The notes under the pieces: generated by a model
What the model was told of the DNA's origin: nothing
Seen by the model: only the letters and a program-made list of their open reading frames with translations
The model's database searches: none
Made by a program: the position numbers and the translations under genes
Shown: piece by piece, positions 8,239 to 16,264 of the stretch
Numbering within the stretch: position 1 is the first letter of the stretch
Layout of the letters: every line of letters begins with the position of its first letter
Source: Thalassococcus profundi
GTDB taxonomy: Bacteria; Pseudomonadota; Alphaproteobacteria; Rhodobacterales; Rhodobacteraceae
Direction: 5' to 3'
Assembly: GCF_003344785.1 (NCBI RefSeq)
Contig: NZ_QPMK01000006.1
Span: 204,737-268,736, forward strand
DNA: 64,000 nt

Positions 8239-8778
8239 TTAGCTCGGTTCCTGCACGAAGGCAGAGGTGGAAATCAGGGCCGAATAACCTTCGCTGTCGG
8301 TCCGCAGGCTGGATCCCAGGCCGCTGGCCGGAGAGAAGGGCCGGTACTTGTAGCAGGCGCGCAAGTACATCAACTCGTTGTCGCGGCCGTATTCGAAGGT
8401 CAGGACCGGCGCCACGGTTTCGGAGTGGTCGACGCAGTCCACCGCTGCGGGCGGCTCGTGCCAGTTGCGGATGTTCAGCTTGACCATCTCGAGACGCAGG
8501 TTGTCTTCGCAGCCCGGGAGGATGTCGGCCTTTTCGCAGATCGACGCCTTGATCGACGCGTGATCGTAGTTCGTGCCGGTGCCCAGGCGGATGTCCCGCA
8601 CGGTCTGGTCCAGCGCCCGTTCGAGGACGGTGTGCCGCAGGGTGATGGCGCCCAGTTCGATGCCCGACACGACGATGCCGATGAAGAGCGGCAGCCAGAG
8701 GGCGAAGGGCACGATCATCAGGGCCCCGTCTTCGCTGAGCCAGAAGCGGCGCAGTTTGGTGTGCATGTTCCGGGTCAT
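8239..8778 (-). CDS. TadE/TadG-like pilus assembly protein
   Basis: A 179-residue protein of the TadE fold: basic N-terminus with RRFWLSEDGALMIVPFALW, then a transmembrane helix, then a periplasmic region with paired cysteines (ICEKADILPGCEDN). It overlaps the upstream vWA-domain gene in an ATGA arrangement, so the two are translationally coupled. TadE/F proteins are minor pseudopilins of Flp pili. No tad ATPase or secretin gene is in the window, so partners must lie elsewhere or the proteins serve another export route. Confidence 0.82.
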   Translation of the reverse strand: MTRNMHTKLRRFWLSEDGALMIVPFALWLPLFIGIVVSGIELGAITLRHTVLERALDQTVRDIRLGTGTNYDHASIKASICEKADILPGCEDNLRLEMVKLNIRNWHEPPAAVDCVDHSETVAPVLTFEYGRDNELMYLRACYKYRPFSPASGLGSSLRTDSEGYSALISTSAFVQEPS

Positions 8779-10211
8779 TGGGTCAGCCTCAACTGGTTGA
8801 TCGCACGGGCGATGGAATAAAAGGCATCCTGGATCTCGGCACCCTGCACACGGAAGAAGTGCGAGGGCGAGGAGGCGCAGTTCTGCATGACGCCGGCGCC
8901 GTGGTCGGTGACCTCAAATCCGATGGTCCAGATCACGATGCCGCTTTCCTTTGCCGCGTCGCAGATCTTGTCCAGAAGCCAGTCGCCGGTTTCGGCGTTG
9001 TATTTCTGCTCGTAGAAATAACTGCGGTTGTACGAGGACACGTTCCGCGCGAGGTAGTACCAAAGGTTGTAGCGGTCCCAGTGCGCCACCTCGCTCGGCT
9101 CGTTGTAGGCCCAGTCCTGGATCCGGTAGGACTTGTCATGCTGACCGTCGGTCATCAGGACGATGGTCTTGAGCGTCTCGACGTCGTTGTAGTTCGCCGG
9201 ACGGCCGGCAAAGGCGCTGTCCATGTCGCCCGAGCTTTGCAGGCTGTTGGCGATCGTACGGGTCGACGGGTCGAGCAGGGCAGTGCCCCACTTCATGCCC
9301 AGGAAGATCGACGTACCGGCACGCGGCTGGAACTGCGCGACCTGCTGCTTGAGCTCGTTCGCATCCTGACTGAACGGGGTGATCCGCTCGTAAGAATAGC
9401 GCGGGCAGACGGTGTCATCGCGGTCGTTGTTGCCGAAGTAGTTCCACTGGAAGTGCTGCATCTGTTCGTAGGTGCGGTTCAGGTCCAGCGCGACGGAGTC
9501 GAATTCGGAGTTCGGGAACTCGAGGCAGTGCGAGTAGCCGTGCTTCCAGTTGACGCGCATGTGCTGGGTCAGCAGAGGCCCGGCGTTCACATGCTCGGAA
9601 TAGGGCACCATCGAGACCGAGATCAGGTCCTGCGTGTCGTCGTCGAGCACCGTGTCGATGAAGGTGTTCGCCGCGTTGCGCAGGTTTCCGATCTTGTTGT
9701 TGTCGTCCATCGAGCCCGAGATATCGAGGACCATGGAGATCTCGACCTTGGCGATCCGCTCTTCGGCGGCCGACAGGGCGGTCGCCTGAAGCTGTTCGAC
9801 GCCCAGCGTCTTCATGAAGTTCGCCGGAGACGTGACCGTCGCCTCGCCCTGCACGGCCTTGTAGTTCAGGCCGGTGGAGACCGAAACGTTGGACAGGGAC
9901 CCGTTCAGGTTCATCTTGTCCATGTAGTCGTTCACGACCGCGGTGGGGTCGATCGTCTGCTCCAGGTCGGCGGCGGCCAGAACGGCGCGGTCGAGCGTGT
10001 TTTGCAGCTTGGTACGCTGAAGTTCATTGCCGATCAGGTCGACGCCGATGCCGGCGAACACCATCAGCAGCAGGGACGAGACGATCGCCACTTCGGACAT
10101 GGCGCCCGATTCGTCCTGTCCGAACCGCGACAGCCGCCGTCCGAACAACGCTTCGGAAGCACGGTTGCGCGGGATCGGCCTGACCTCTTGTACAGGTTTC
10201 ATATTTGACAT
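8775..10211 (-). CDS. TadG-like protein with von Willebrand factor A domain
   Basis: The 478-residue product has a TadG N-terminus (GQDESGAMSEVAIVSSLLLM, one membrane helix near residues 40-60). A long vWA domain follows, opening VEISMVLDISGSMDDN with the metal-binding DxSxS motif at residues 163-167, and later VLMTDGQHDKSYR. Such proteins are thought to anchor or present pili or adhesins. The ATG at 10211 is preceded by AGGAAGG; the longer frame from 10238 is less well supported. First gene of a three-gene operon whose next ATG overlaps its stop codon. Confidence 0.87.
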   Translation of the reverse strand: MSNMKPVQEVRPIPRNRASEALFGRRLSRFGQDESGAMSEVAIVSSLLLMVFAGIGVDLIGNELQRTKLQNTLDRAVLAAADLEQTIDPTAVVNDYMDKMNLNGSLSNVSVSTGLNYKAVQGEATVTSPANFMKTLGVEQLQATALSAAEERIAKVEISMVLDISGSMDDNNKIGNLRNAANTFIDTVLDDDTQDLISVSMVPYSEHVNAGPLLTQHMRVNWKHGYSHCLEFPNSEFDSVALDLNRTYEQMQHFQWNYFGNNDRDDTVCPRYSYERITPFSQDANELKQQVAQFQPRAGTSIFLGMKWGTALLDPSTRTIANSLQSSGDMDSAFAGRPANYNDVETLKTIVLMTDGQHDKSYRIQDWAYNEPSEVAHWDRYNLWYYLARNVSSYNRSYFYEQKYNAETGDWLLDKICDAAKESGIVIWTIGFEVTDHGAGVMQNCASSPSHFFRVQGAEIQDAFYSIARAINQLRLTQ

Positions 10212-10534
10212 CCCATTACCTTCCTCTTGGACCCTCATCCAAGATCGCGCCCCACCATCGCGCAGTTACATGGGCTGGTTATGCTTGGGTATAATGGCCA
10301 AATTTGGGCGGTTTACCTTGATTTTTCAGGGCATTATCATCGAATTTCGGGCTAATTGTCCTGAGGTCGATCATTGTTCTCCGGGCCGGAACAGTCGGAA
10401 AATTCGCCGCGTCAAAAGTTGGGCGGGCGCGGCCGGAAATAAGTCATGGTCAATCTTTACCGGGTCGTCATACGCTGATTGCACATTTTCCAAGCAACCG
10501 AGTCGTCGGTTTCAGAAAAAAAGGGAGCGCCATC
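10212..10534. other. divergent intergenic region between TadG-like gene and gdhA
   Basis: A 323-base gap that is distinctly more AT-rich than its flanks and must hold promoters in both directions. A perfect TATAAT is present on the plus strand at 10290-10295, but no good -35 box lies at the right distance. An AAAAAGGGAG ribosome site precedes the gdhA ATG. ORFs reading through this gap lack coding character. I see no tRNA or strong hairpin in it. Confidence 0.5.
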
Positions 10535-11971
10535 ATGTCTGCAGCACCGATCAACGAACCCACCTTCCGCGAAAGCGTGGACCTGATGTTCAACCGGGCC
10601 GTGGCGCTGATGGACCTGAGCCCCGGGCTCGAAGAAAAGATCCGCGTGTGCAACGCCACCTATACCGTCCGCTTCGGGGTGCGGCTGCGCGGCAAGATCC
10701 AGACCTTCACCGGTTACCGCTCGGTGCATTCCGAACATATGGAGCCGGTCAAGGGCGGCATCCGCTACTCGATGGCCGTGAACCAGGACGAGGTCGAGGC
10801 GCTGGCGGCTCTGATGACCTACAAATGCGCGCTGGTCGAAGCGCCTTTCGGCGGGTCCAAGGGCGGGCTTTGCATAGACCCGCGCGAATATGACGAGCAC
10901 GAACTCGAGCTTATCACCCGCCGCTTTGCCTATGAACTGGCCAAGCGCGACCTAATCCATCCCAGCCAGAACGTGCCCGCCCCCGACATGGGCACCGGTG
11001 AACGCGAGATGGCCTGGATCGCCGATCAGTACCGGCGGATGAACACCACCGACATCAATGCGGCGGCCTGCGTGACCGGCAAGCCGATCAACGCCGGCGG
11101 TATCCAGGGCCGGACCGAAGCGACGGGCCGCGGCGTGCAATACGCGCTGCAGGAATTCTTCCGCCACCCCGAAGACGTGAAGGCCGCGGGCCTTTCGGGC
11201 AAGCTCGACGGCAAACGGGTGATCGTGCAGGGGCTCGGCAACGTCGGCTACCACGCGGCCAAGTTCCTGCAAGAGGAAGACGGCTGCGTGATCACCGGCA
11301 TCATCGAACGCGACGGCGCGCTCTACAACGATTCCGGCATCGACGTGGAGTCGGTGCGCGGCTGGATCGTCAAGCACGGCGGCGTCACCGGATACCCGGA
11401 GGCCAGCCATGTGAAGGACGGCGGCAGCGTGCTGGAAAAGCCCTGCGACATCCTGATCCCTGCGGCGCTCGAAGGGGTGATCAACCTGGCGAACGCCAAG
11501 CGCATCGAGGCGCCGTTGATCATCGAGGCCGCAAACGGCCCGATCACCGCCGGTGCCGACGAGATCCTGCGCGAAAAGGGTACGGTGATCATTCCGGACA
11601 TGTACGCCAACGCCGGCGGCGTGACCGTGTCCTATTTCGAATGGGTCAAGAACCTGAGTCACATCCGCTTCGGCCGGATGCAGCGGCGGCAGGAGGAAAC
11701 CCGCCACCAGCTGGTCGTCGACGAGCTGGAAAGGCTCAGCGCGGACAAGGGGCTGGGCTGGCAGCTGAGCCCGGGATTCAAGGAAAAATACCTCAAGGGT
11801 GCAGGCGAACTCGAACTGGTGCGCTCGGGCCTCGACGACACGATGCGCGCCGCCTACCAGTCGATGCGCGAGATCTGGCATAGCCGCGAGGACGTCACCG
11901 ACCTGCGCACCGCCGCTTACCTCGTGGCCATCGGCAAGGTCGCGCAAAGCTACCGGGCCAAGGGACTGTAA
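10535..11971 (+). CDS. gdhA: glutamate dehydrogenase (Glu/Leu/Phe/Val dehydrogenase family)
   Basis: It interconverts glutamate and 2-oxoglutarate plus ammonia with NAD(P)H, linking nitrogen and carbon metabolism in the cytoplasm. The 478-residue protein shows KGGIRYS, the catalytic-lysine segment APFGGSKGGL near residues 106-115, NVPAPDMGTGEREM, and a Rossmann motif IVQGLGNVGYHAAKF. Length and motifs suit the hexameric class with a longer C-terminus (IRFGRMQRRQEE). Cofactor preference cannot be decided by eye. The ATG is preceded by AAAAAGGGAG. A strong hairpin at 11981-12023 follows the stop. Confidence 0.93.
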   Translation: MSAAPINEPTFRESVDLMFNRAVALMDLSPGLEEKIRVCNATYTVRFGVRLRGKIQTFTGYRSVHSEHMEPVKGGIRYSMAVNQDEVEALAALMTYKCALVEAPFGGSKGGLCIDPREYDEHELELITRRFAYELAKRDLIHPSQNVPAPDMGTGEREMAWIADQYRRMNTTDINAAACVTGKPINAGGIQGRTEATGRGVQYALQEFFRHPEDVKAAGLSGKLDGKRVIVQGLGNVGYHAAKFLQEEDGCVITGIIERDGALYNDSGIDVESVRGWIVKHGGVTGYPEASHVKDGGSVLEKPCDILIPAALEGVINLANAKRIEAPLIIEAANGPITAGADEILREKGTVIIPDMYANAGGVTVSYFEWVKNLSHIRFGRMQRRQEETRHQLVVDELERLSADKGLGWQLSPGFKEKYLKGAGELELVRSGLDDTMRAAYQSMREIWHSREDVTDLRTAAYLVAIGKVAQSYRAKGL

Positions 11972-11980
11972 CGCGCGGAC

Positions 11981-12023
11981 CCGCATGCGCCGCGCCGAGG
12001 CGGCCGCTTCGGCGCGGATGCGG
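11981..12023 (+). terminator. long GC-rich hairpin downstream of gdhA
   Basis: Arms CCGCGCCGA (11990-11998) and TCGGCGCGG (12009-12017) pair perfectly, and the stem extends through CCGCAT (11981-11986) with ATGCGG (12018-12023) across a three-base bulge. The hairpin starts ten bases after the gdhA stop and is followed by CAAAAT rather than a T-run. It is therefore a probable but non-canonical terminator or 3-prime stabiliser. Confidence 0.6.
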
Positions 12024-12057
12024 CAAAATCCGCGAAAGATCGCGAAAAATCGTAAGT

Positions 12058-12083
12058 GAAGTCCACGGTTTTGCCGTGACTTC
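12058..12083 (+). other. hairpin in the leader of the TadE-like gene
   Basis: GAAGTCCACGG (12058-12068) and CCGTGACTTC (12074-12083) pair over ten bases with one bulged C and a TTTTG loop. It sits about 100 bases upstream of the TadE-like ATG and after the gdhA hairpin, in a region with repeated GCGAAA. It could be a leader structure or a second terminator arm. Confidence 0.4.
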
Positions 12084-12183
12084 GCCGTCGCGGGCCGGAT
12101 CCGGCCACCGGCGCGCCACAGTTGATGGCAAAGCTTCCTGGAACGGCGCCCTCACGCCGCGTGCCTTGCCAGGAGACATCCCG

Positions 12184-12585
12184 ATGAAAAGCCTTTCCCG
12201 TTTTATCCGCCGCATCACCCGCGACGAGGAGGGTTCCCAGACCGTCGAGGCGGTCCTGTGGCTGCCGGTCTTCGTGATGTTCCTCTCTCTAGTGATCGAC
12301 GTGTCGATGGTGTTCAACCGGCAGTCCGAGTTCAACCGCATCGTGCAGGACGCCAACCGCAGCTACGCCACCGGACGGCTCGGGTCCGAAGATGCGGCCG
12401 AGGCCTTCATCAAGACCGCGCTGGGTAATTTCGGCGCCAGCGCCACCGTGACGACATCCCTGATCGATGGCATCATCTTCACCCGGCTGACGGTGCCGGT
12501 GACCGACCTGATGCCGATCAACAGCTTCCCGATCTTCCGCGACCGCGATGTCGTGGTGGCCAACCAGCAGCTGGCGGAATTCTGA
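12184..12585 (+). CDS. TadE-like pilus assembly protein
   Basis: A 133-residue protein with the TadE signature DEEGSQTVEAVLWLPVFVMF near residues 14-33, one membrane helix, and a short periplasmic domain (FNRQSEFNRIVQDANRSYATG). The ATG at 12184 follows CCAGGAGAC; the upstream in-frame start at 12076 has no site. It overlaps the next gene by three bases (TGATG), so the two proteins are probably made in a fixed ratio. It forms the plus-strand half of the Tad-type locus around gdhA. Confidence 0.85.
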   Translation: MKSLSRFIRRITRDEEGSQTVEAVLWLPVFVMFLSLVIDVSMVFNRQSEFNRIVQDANRSYATGRLGSEDAAEAFIKTALGNFGASATVTTSLIDGIIFTRLTVPVTDLMPINSFPIFRDRDVVVANQQLAEF

Positions 12586-13892
12586 TGGGACGGCCCATTC
12601 TGCGCCGCTGGTTGCGCGATGAAACCGGCAGCCTGACGATCCTGTCCATCTATTTCCTGATGATCACCCTGATCATGGGCGGGCTGGCCATCGACTTTTC
12701 CAACCGGGCGGCCAAGGCGACCAAGATGCAGACCGCGACCGACGCAGTGGCCCACGCGGCGCTGCTGTCGCGGGTGACCGCCTCGGCGCAGGTCGCCAAG
12801 GCCCGCGCCATCGAGATCGCCCGGGCCAACCTGTCCGTCGACCTGCACGGCGATGCGATCCGGGCCGAGGATATCGAATTTGGCCGCTGGGATACGGACA
12901 GCGCCAGCTTCACCGCCGATGCCGACGCCCGCGACGCGGTGCGGGTGACGGCCCGCCGAATCGCCGCGCGCGGCAACTTCGTCGACAACCTGATGCTGCA
13001 TGTGGTCGGCTACGCCGGGTTCGAGGTCGAAACCTCCACCGTTTTCCGGATGTGGGAGCCGCCGTGTTTCCTTAATGGCTTCATGGCCCGCCGTGTGGTC
13101 GATACGCAAAGCAACAACGTCTTCGGCGAATATTTCTGCATGCACGGCAACGACCACGTCAGCCTGAACAGCAATTCGCTGTTCAGAACCGGATCGGTCG
13201 TGTCGATGCCCGATCTCGCCGATCTGTCGGTGCCGGCATCGGGCATGGAGTCGAACCTGGGCCTGGCCGAGGCACTGCGCGCGGCGTGGTATCCGTTCAC
13301 CGTGCTGGACAGGATGGACGACGCCATCGCCGATCTGCTTGCGGGGGGCACGACCTATGCGCCCGGGCTGATCTCGGGGACCGGCGGCATCGCGCTGTCC
13401 GGCAGGAAATTCGATGCGGGCAGCTTCGAATCCGACCGCCTGCACACGGCGCTGACCTGCGGCGGCAACCAGTCGATCACGTTTCAGGCAGGCATCTACG
13501 AAGACTTCATCCTCGTCACCAATTGCAAGGTCAAGTTCAACCAGGGGGTCGAGTTGCGCGGCGTCATCATCGCCAGCACCAACACCGACCCCAAGGCGTT
13601 CAACTCGCCCTCGAGCCTGGTGCTGGGTCTCGATGACAACTGCGCGCCCGGCGGCGGGGCGGTGTTGCTGACCTACGGTGGCTTCAGCGTCGCTGCGGAT
13701 CTCGCGGTGCACGGCAGCCAGGTGGTGGCACTCAAGGACATCGACTTTGCCGCGCAGGCCACCGGCATCAAGGGCGTGTCGATGATCGCGGGCAATGACG
13801 TCAACACCACGTCGAACGTGCAGATGAACGGCTGCCCGCCCGAAGGTGTCGACCATGTACTGACCGAACGGGTGCTGCGTATGGCCGAATGA
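12585..13892 (+). CDS. TadG-like protein without a vWA metal site
   Basis: A 435-residue protein with the TadG N-terminus: LRDETGSLTILSIYFLM, a membrane helix, then the mature-domain start AIDFSNRAAKATKMQTATDA. Unlike the protein at 8775, I see no DxSxS motif. The C-terminal 200 residues contain repeated short beta-type segments (GNDHVSLNSNSLF, ELRGVIIAST, DLAVHGSQVVALKDIDFA) reminiscent of a beta-helix and rich in Asn, Asp and Ser. It may be an envelope-anchored scaffold or adhesin-type partner of the TadE protein with which it is coupled. Family call is good; role is inference. Confidence 0.82.
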   Translation: MGRPILRRWLRDETGSLTILSIYFLMITLIMGGLAIDFSNRAAKATKMQTATDAVAHAALLSRVTASAQVAKARAIEIARANLSVDLHGDAIRAEDIEFGRWDTDSASFTADADARDAVRVTARRIAARGNFVDNLMLHVVGYAGFEVETSTVFRMWEPPCFLNGFMARRVVDTQSNNVFGEYFCMHGNDHVSLNSNSLFRTGSVVSMPDLADLSVPASGMESNLGLAEALRAAWYPFTVLDRMDDAIADLLAGGTTYAPGLISGTGGIALSGRKFDAGSFESDRLHTALTCGGNQSITFQAGIYEDFILVTNCKVKFNQGVELRGVIIASTNTDPKAFNSPSSLVLGLDDNCAPGGGAVLLTYGGFSVAADLAVHGSQVVALKDIDFAAQATGIKGVSMIAGNDVNTTSNVQMNGCPPEGVDHVLTERVLRMAE

Positions 13893-13978
13893 CGATGACC
13901 GGGCCGGGGGACTTGCAACTTCGGCCCGCTCTGACATCCTGACGGCATTTCGATCCAGAACCGGCCGCGAGAGACGCC

Positions 13979-14569
13979 ATGACCCGGACCGCGCATTTTT
14001 CCTGCCGCTGCGGCGGAGTCACCGGCTTGTTGCACGATGCTGCACCCGCGCAGGTCTGCCACCTGGTCTGCTATTGCCGCGACTGCCGCGCCTTTGCCCG
14101 TCACATGGACCGGATGGGCGCGCTGGAACCCGGCGGCGGGTCGTCGCTGGTGCAGGTGCTGCCCGCGCGCATCGAGATGTCGTCGGGTGCGCAGCACATC
14201 GGTTGCCTGCGCCTGTCTCCCAAGGGGCTGCACCGCTGGTACGCCACCTGCTGCGGCTCGCCTCTGGCCAACACGGTGGGCAGTTCGAGAATGCCGCTGG
14301 CGGGGATGTGGCGACCGCTCTTTGCCGATCCGTCGATATTCGGCCCCGTGCGGGTGCACGGCTTTGTCAAATCTGCGCTGTCCGGGCAGGGCGCGCCGAC
14401 CAAGGACAAGGGACTGGCGTTCATGCTGGGCGGGCTGATCAAGCGCGGGCTGGGGGCCTACATGGCCGGCACGGCGCGGCACAGCCCGTTCTTCGACGCC
14501 GCGGGCGCGCCGGTCTCGGTGCCGCATGTGCTGACCGGCGACGAGCGCAGGGCCGCCTACGCTGACTGA
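13979..14569 (+). CDS. GFA-like zinc protein (DUF6151 type)
   Basis: A 196-residue protein whose N-terminus has the cysteine pattern of the glutathione-dependent formaldehyde-activating (GFA) superfamily: CRCGG at 9-13, then CYCRDC at 31-36, and a later CC pair in YATCCGSPLANT. These would bind zinc in a Mss4-like fold. The longer C-terminus and lack of other GFA features fit the DUF6151 subgroup. It lies 84 bases before the sarcosine oxidase genes, whose reaction releases formaldehyde or a C1-folate. A C1-related role is attractive but unproven, and a hairpin separates them. Confidence 0.72.
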   Translation: MTRTAHFSCRCGGVTGLLHDAAPAQVCHLVCYCRDCRAFARHMDRMGALEPGGGSSLVQVLPARIEMSSGAQHIGCLRLSPKGLHRWYATCCGSPLANTVGSSRMPLAGMWRPLFADPSIFGPVRVHGFVKSALSGQGAPTKDKGLAFMLGGLIKRGLGAYMAGTARHSPFFDAAGAPVSVPHVLTGDERRAAYAD

Positions 14570-14572
14570 CCG

Positions 14573-14595
14573 TTTCCGACGCGGAATGTCGGAAA
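14573..14595. terminator. short hairpin between DUF6151-like gene and soxB
   Basis: TTTCCGAC and GTCGGAAA form a perfect eight-base stem with a seven-base loop, starting three bases after the stop codon of the upstream gene. There is no T-run, so it would be a weak terminator or RNA-stabilising element. Confidence 0.45.
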
Positions 14596-14653
14596 AGGCA
14601 AAGGAAGGCGCGCCTCCTGGCGACTAGTCTGTGGCATCAGGACGGAGCATTCG

Positions 14654-15907
14654 ATGCGTTTTTCCGCGCTGCGCCTTCTTACCGAGGGGCTGACAGGTAA
14701 TAGGGGCTGGGGCCCGCACTGGCGCGATCCGGCGCCGAAATCCGAGTATGACATCGTCATCATCGGCGGTGGCGGGCATGGGCTGTCGACGGCCTACTAC
14801 CTCGCCAAGGAACACGGTCTGCGCAACGTCGCGGTGCTTGAGAAAGGCTACCTTGGCGGCGGCAACGTCGGGCGCAACACCACCATCGTGCGCGCCAACT
14901 ATTTCCTGCCGGGAAATTCCGAGTTCTATTCCCATTCCCTGAAGCTTTGGGAGGGGCTGGAGGACGAGCTCAACTACAACGTGATGCATTCGCAGCGCGG
15001 GCTGATCAACCTCTTTCACTCCGACGGCCAGCGCGACGCCTTCGCCCGGCGCGGCAACGCGATGATCAACCAGGGCGACGACGCGGTGCTGCTGGACCGC
15101 GCGGGAGTGCGAAAACACCTGCCCTACCTCGATTTCGACAACACCCGCTTTCCGATCTACGGCGGGCTGCTGCATCCGCGCGGCGGTACCGCGCGGCACG
15201 ACGCGGTGGCCTGGGGCTATGCGCGGGGGGCGGATCGGCGCGGCGTCGACCTGATCCAGAATTGCGAGGTTACCGGCATCGACATCTCCGGCGGCCGGGT
15301 CACCGGTGTGCAGACCACCCGCGGGGCGATCCGCGCGAAGAAGGTCGGCATCGTCGTCGCCGGGCGGTCGGGGCAGGTGGCGGCGATGGCGGGCATGCGC
15401 CTGCCCGTCGAGAGCCACGTTCTGCAAGCCTTCGTCACCGAGGGGCTGAAGCCCTGCATCGACCACGTGGTGAGCTTCGGCATGGGGCATTTCTACATCA
15501 GCCAGTCCGACAAAGGCGGGCTGGTGTTCGGCGGCGACCTGGATTTCTACGCCTCCTACGCAGCCCGCGGCAACTTGCCGATGAAGGAACACGTCATGGA
15601 GGCCGCGATGACGCTGATGCCGATGATCGGCAAGGCCCGCGTGCTGCGGTCCTGGGGCGGGATCATGGACATGACGCCGGACGGATCGCCGATCATCGAC
15701 AAGACCGGCATCGACGGGCTCTATATCGATTGCGGCTGGTGTTACGGCGGGTTCAAGGCGGTGCCGGGATCGGGCTTCAGCTTCGCGCATCTGATCGCGC
15801 AGGACCGGCACCACGCGCCGGCGGCGAAGTTCCGGCTCGACCGATTCCGCACCGGCGTGGGTCTGATGGATGAAGAGGGCACCGGGGCGCAACATAACCT
15901 GCATTGA
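14654..15907 (+). CDS. soxB: sarcosine oxidase, beta subunit
   Basis: The flavin-bearing subunit of heterotetrameric sarcosine oxidase, which oxidatively demethylates sarcosine to glycine with H2O2 and 5,10-methylene-tetrahydrofolate or formaldehyde. The 417-residue protein has the FAD Rossmann motif IVIIGGGGHGLSTAYYLA near residue 35, then GGNVGRNTTIVRANY. It also carries HPRGGTARHDAVAW, whose His is the expected site of covalent FMN in this family. A GACGGAGCA site precedes the ATG. It leads a soxB-D-A-G operon. The gap to soxD carries a dispersed repeat. Confidence 0.95.
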   Translation: MRFSALRLLTEGLTGNRGWGPHWRDPAPKSEYDIVIIGGGGHGLSTAYYLAKEHGLRNVAVLEKGYLGGGNVGRNTTIVRANYFLPGNSEFYSHSLKLWEGLEDELNYNVMHSQRGLINLFHSDGQRDAFARRGNAMINQGDDAVLLDRAGVRKHLPYLDFDNTRFPIYGGLLHPRGGTARHDAVAWGYARGADRRGVDLIQNCEVTGIDISGGRVTGVQTTRGAIRAKKVGIVVAGRSGQVAAMAGMRLPVESHVLQAFVTEGLKPCIDHVVSFGMGHFYISQSDKGGLVFGGDLDFYASYAARGNLPMKEHVMEAAMTLMPMIGKARVLRSWGGIMDMTPDGSPIIDKTGIDGLYIDCGWCYGGFKAVPGSGFSFAHLIAQDRHHAPAAKFRLDRFRTGVGLMDEEGTGAQHNLH

Positions 15908-15920
15908 CGCGGGTCGATGG

Positions 15921-15965
15921 GGCAGGAGCCTCCGGCGGGAGTTTTGGGGCAAGATGAAGACGGAT
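15921..15965 (+). repeat. dispersed intergenic repeat-like element in the sox operon
   Basis: The string GGAGCCTCCGGCGGGAG followed by TTTTGGGGCAAGATGAAGA is of a kind I associate with short intergenic repeats scattered through Rhodobacteraceae genomes. A related but diverged element is at 33660-33745 (CTCTCCGAGGG, then ATTGTG, then CCGAAGAAGG). CCTCC and GGAGG-like bases near its centre can form a small hairpin. Identification as a repeat family is from memory and needs a genome search. Confidence 0.45.
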
Positions 15966-15994
15966 CGTTTCGAGATGACCGGTAGGGCGCGCCT

Positions 15995-16264
15995 ATGAGG
16001 CTGCCCTGTCCGATCTGTGGAGAACGGGACCTGCGCGAGTTTTCCTATCTCGGCGATGCGGTGCGGCTGCACCGGCCCGCGCCCGATGCCGGCACGGACG
16101 CCTGGGACGCCTACCTGCATCTGCGCGACAATCCTGCGGGGCGGACGCGCGACCTCTGGCAGCACGAGGCAGGCTGCGGCGCCTGGATCGTGGTGACCCG
16201 CGACACGGTGAGCCACGCCGTCGAGGGCGCCCAACTGGCGGCGGAGATGCGCGATGCGGATTAA
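15995..16264 (+). CDS. soxD: sarcosine oxidase, delta subunit
   Basis: The 89-residue zinc-binding delta subunit of heterotetrameric sarcosine oxidase. It begins MRLPCPICGERDLREFSYLG, with the CPxCG pair that supplies zinc ligands, and later HEAGCGAWIVVTRDTVSH, which supplies the remaining His and Cys. Size and motif order match the family. Its 3-prime end overlaps the soxA start by 11 bases. It lies 87 bases after soxB, a gap partly filled by a repeat-like element. Confidence 0.93.
   Translation: MRLPCPICGERDLREFSYLGDAVRLHRPAPDAGTDAWDAYLHLRDNPAGRTRDLWQHEAGCGAWIVVTRDTVSHAVEGAQLAAEMRDAD

Noticed and set aside
10266..10295. Sigma-70 promoter with TATAAT at 10290-10295 for gdhA
   Set aside because: The -10 is perfect but the -35 region (TTACAT at 18 bases) matches poorly, so I list it only as a property of the gap.
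7518..13892. Complete Flp/Tad pilus cluster
   Set aside because: Only TadE/TadG-type proteins are present; no flp, cpaA-F or tadA-C gene is visible.
12363..13937. A 524-codon minus-strand frame opposite the TadE/TadG genes
   Set aside because: Shadow of two coupled plus-strand genes with ribosome sites.
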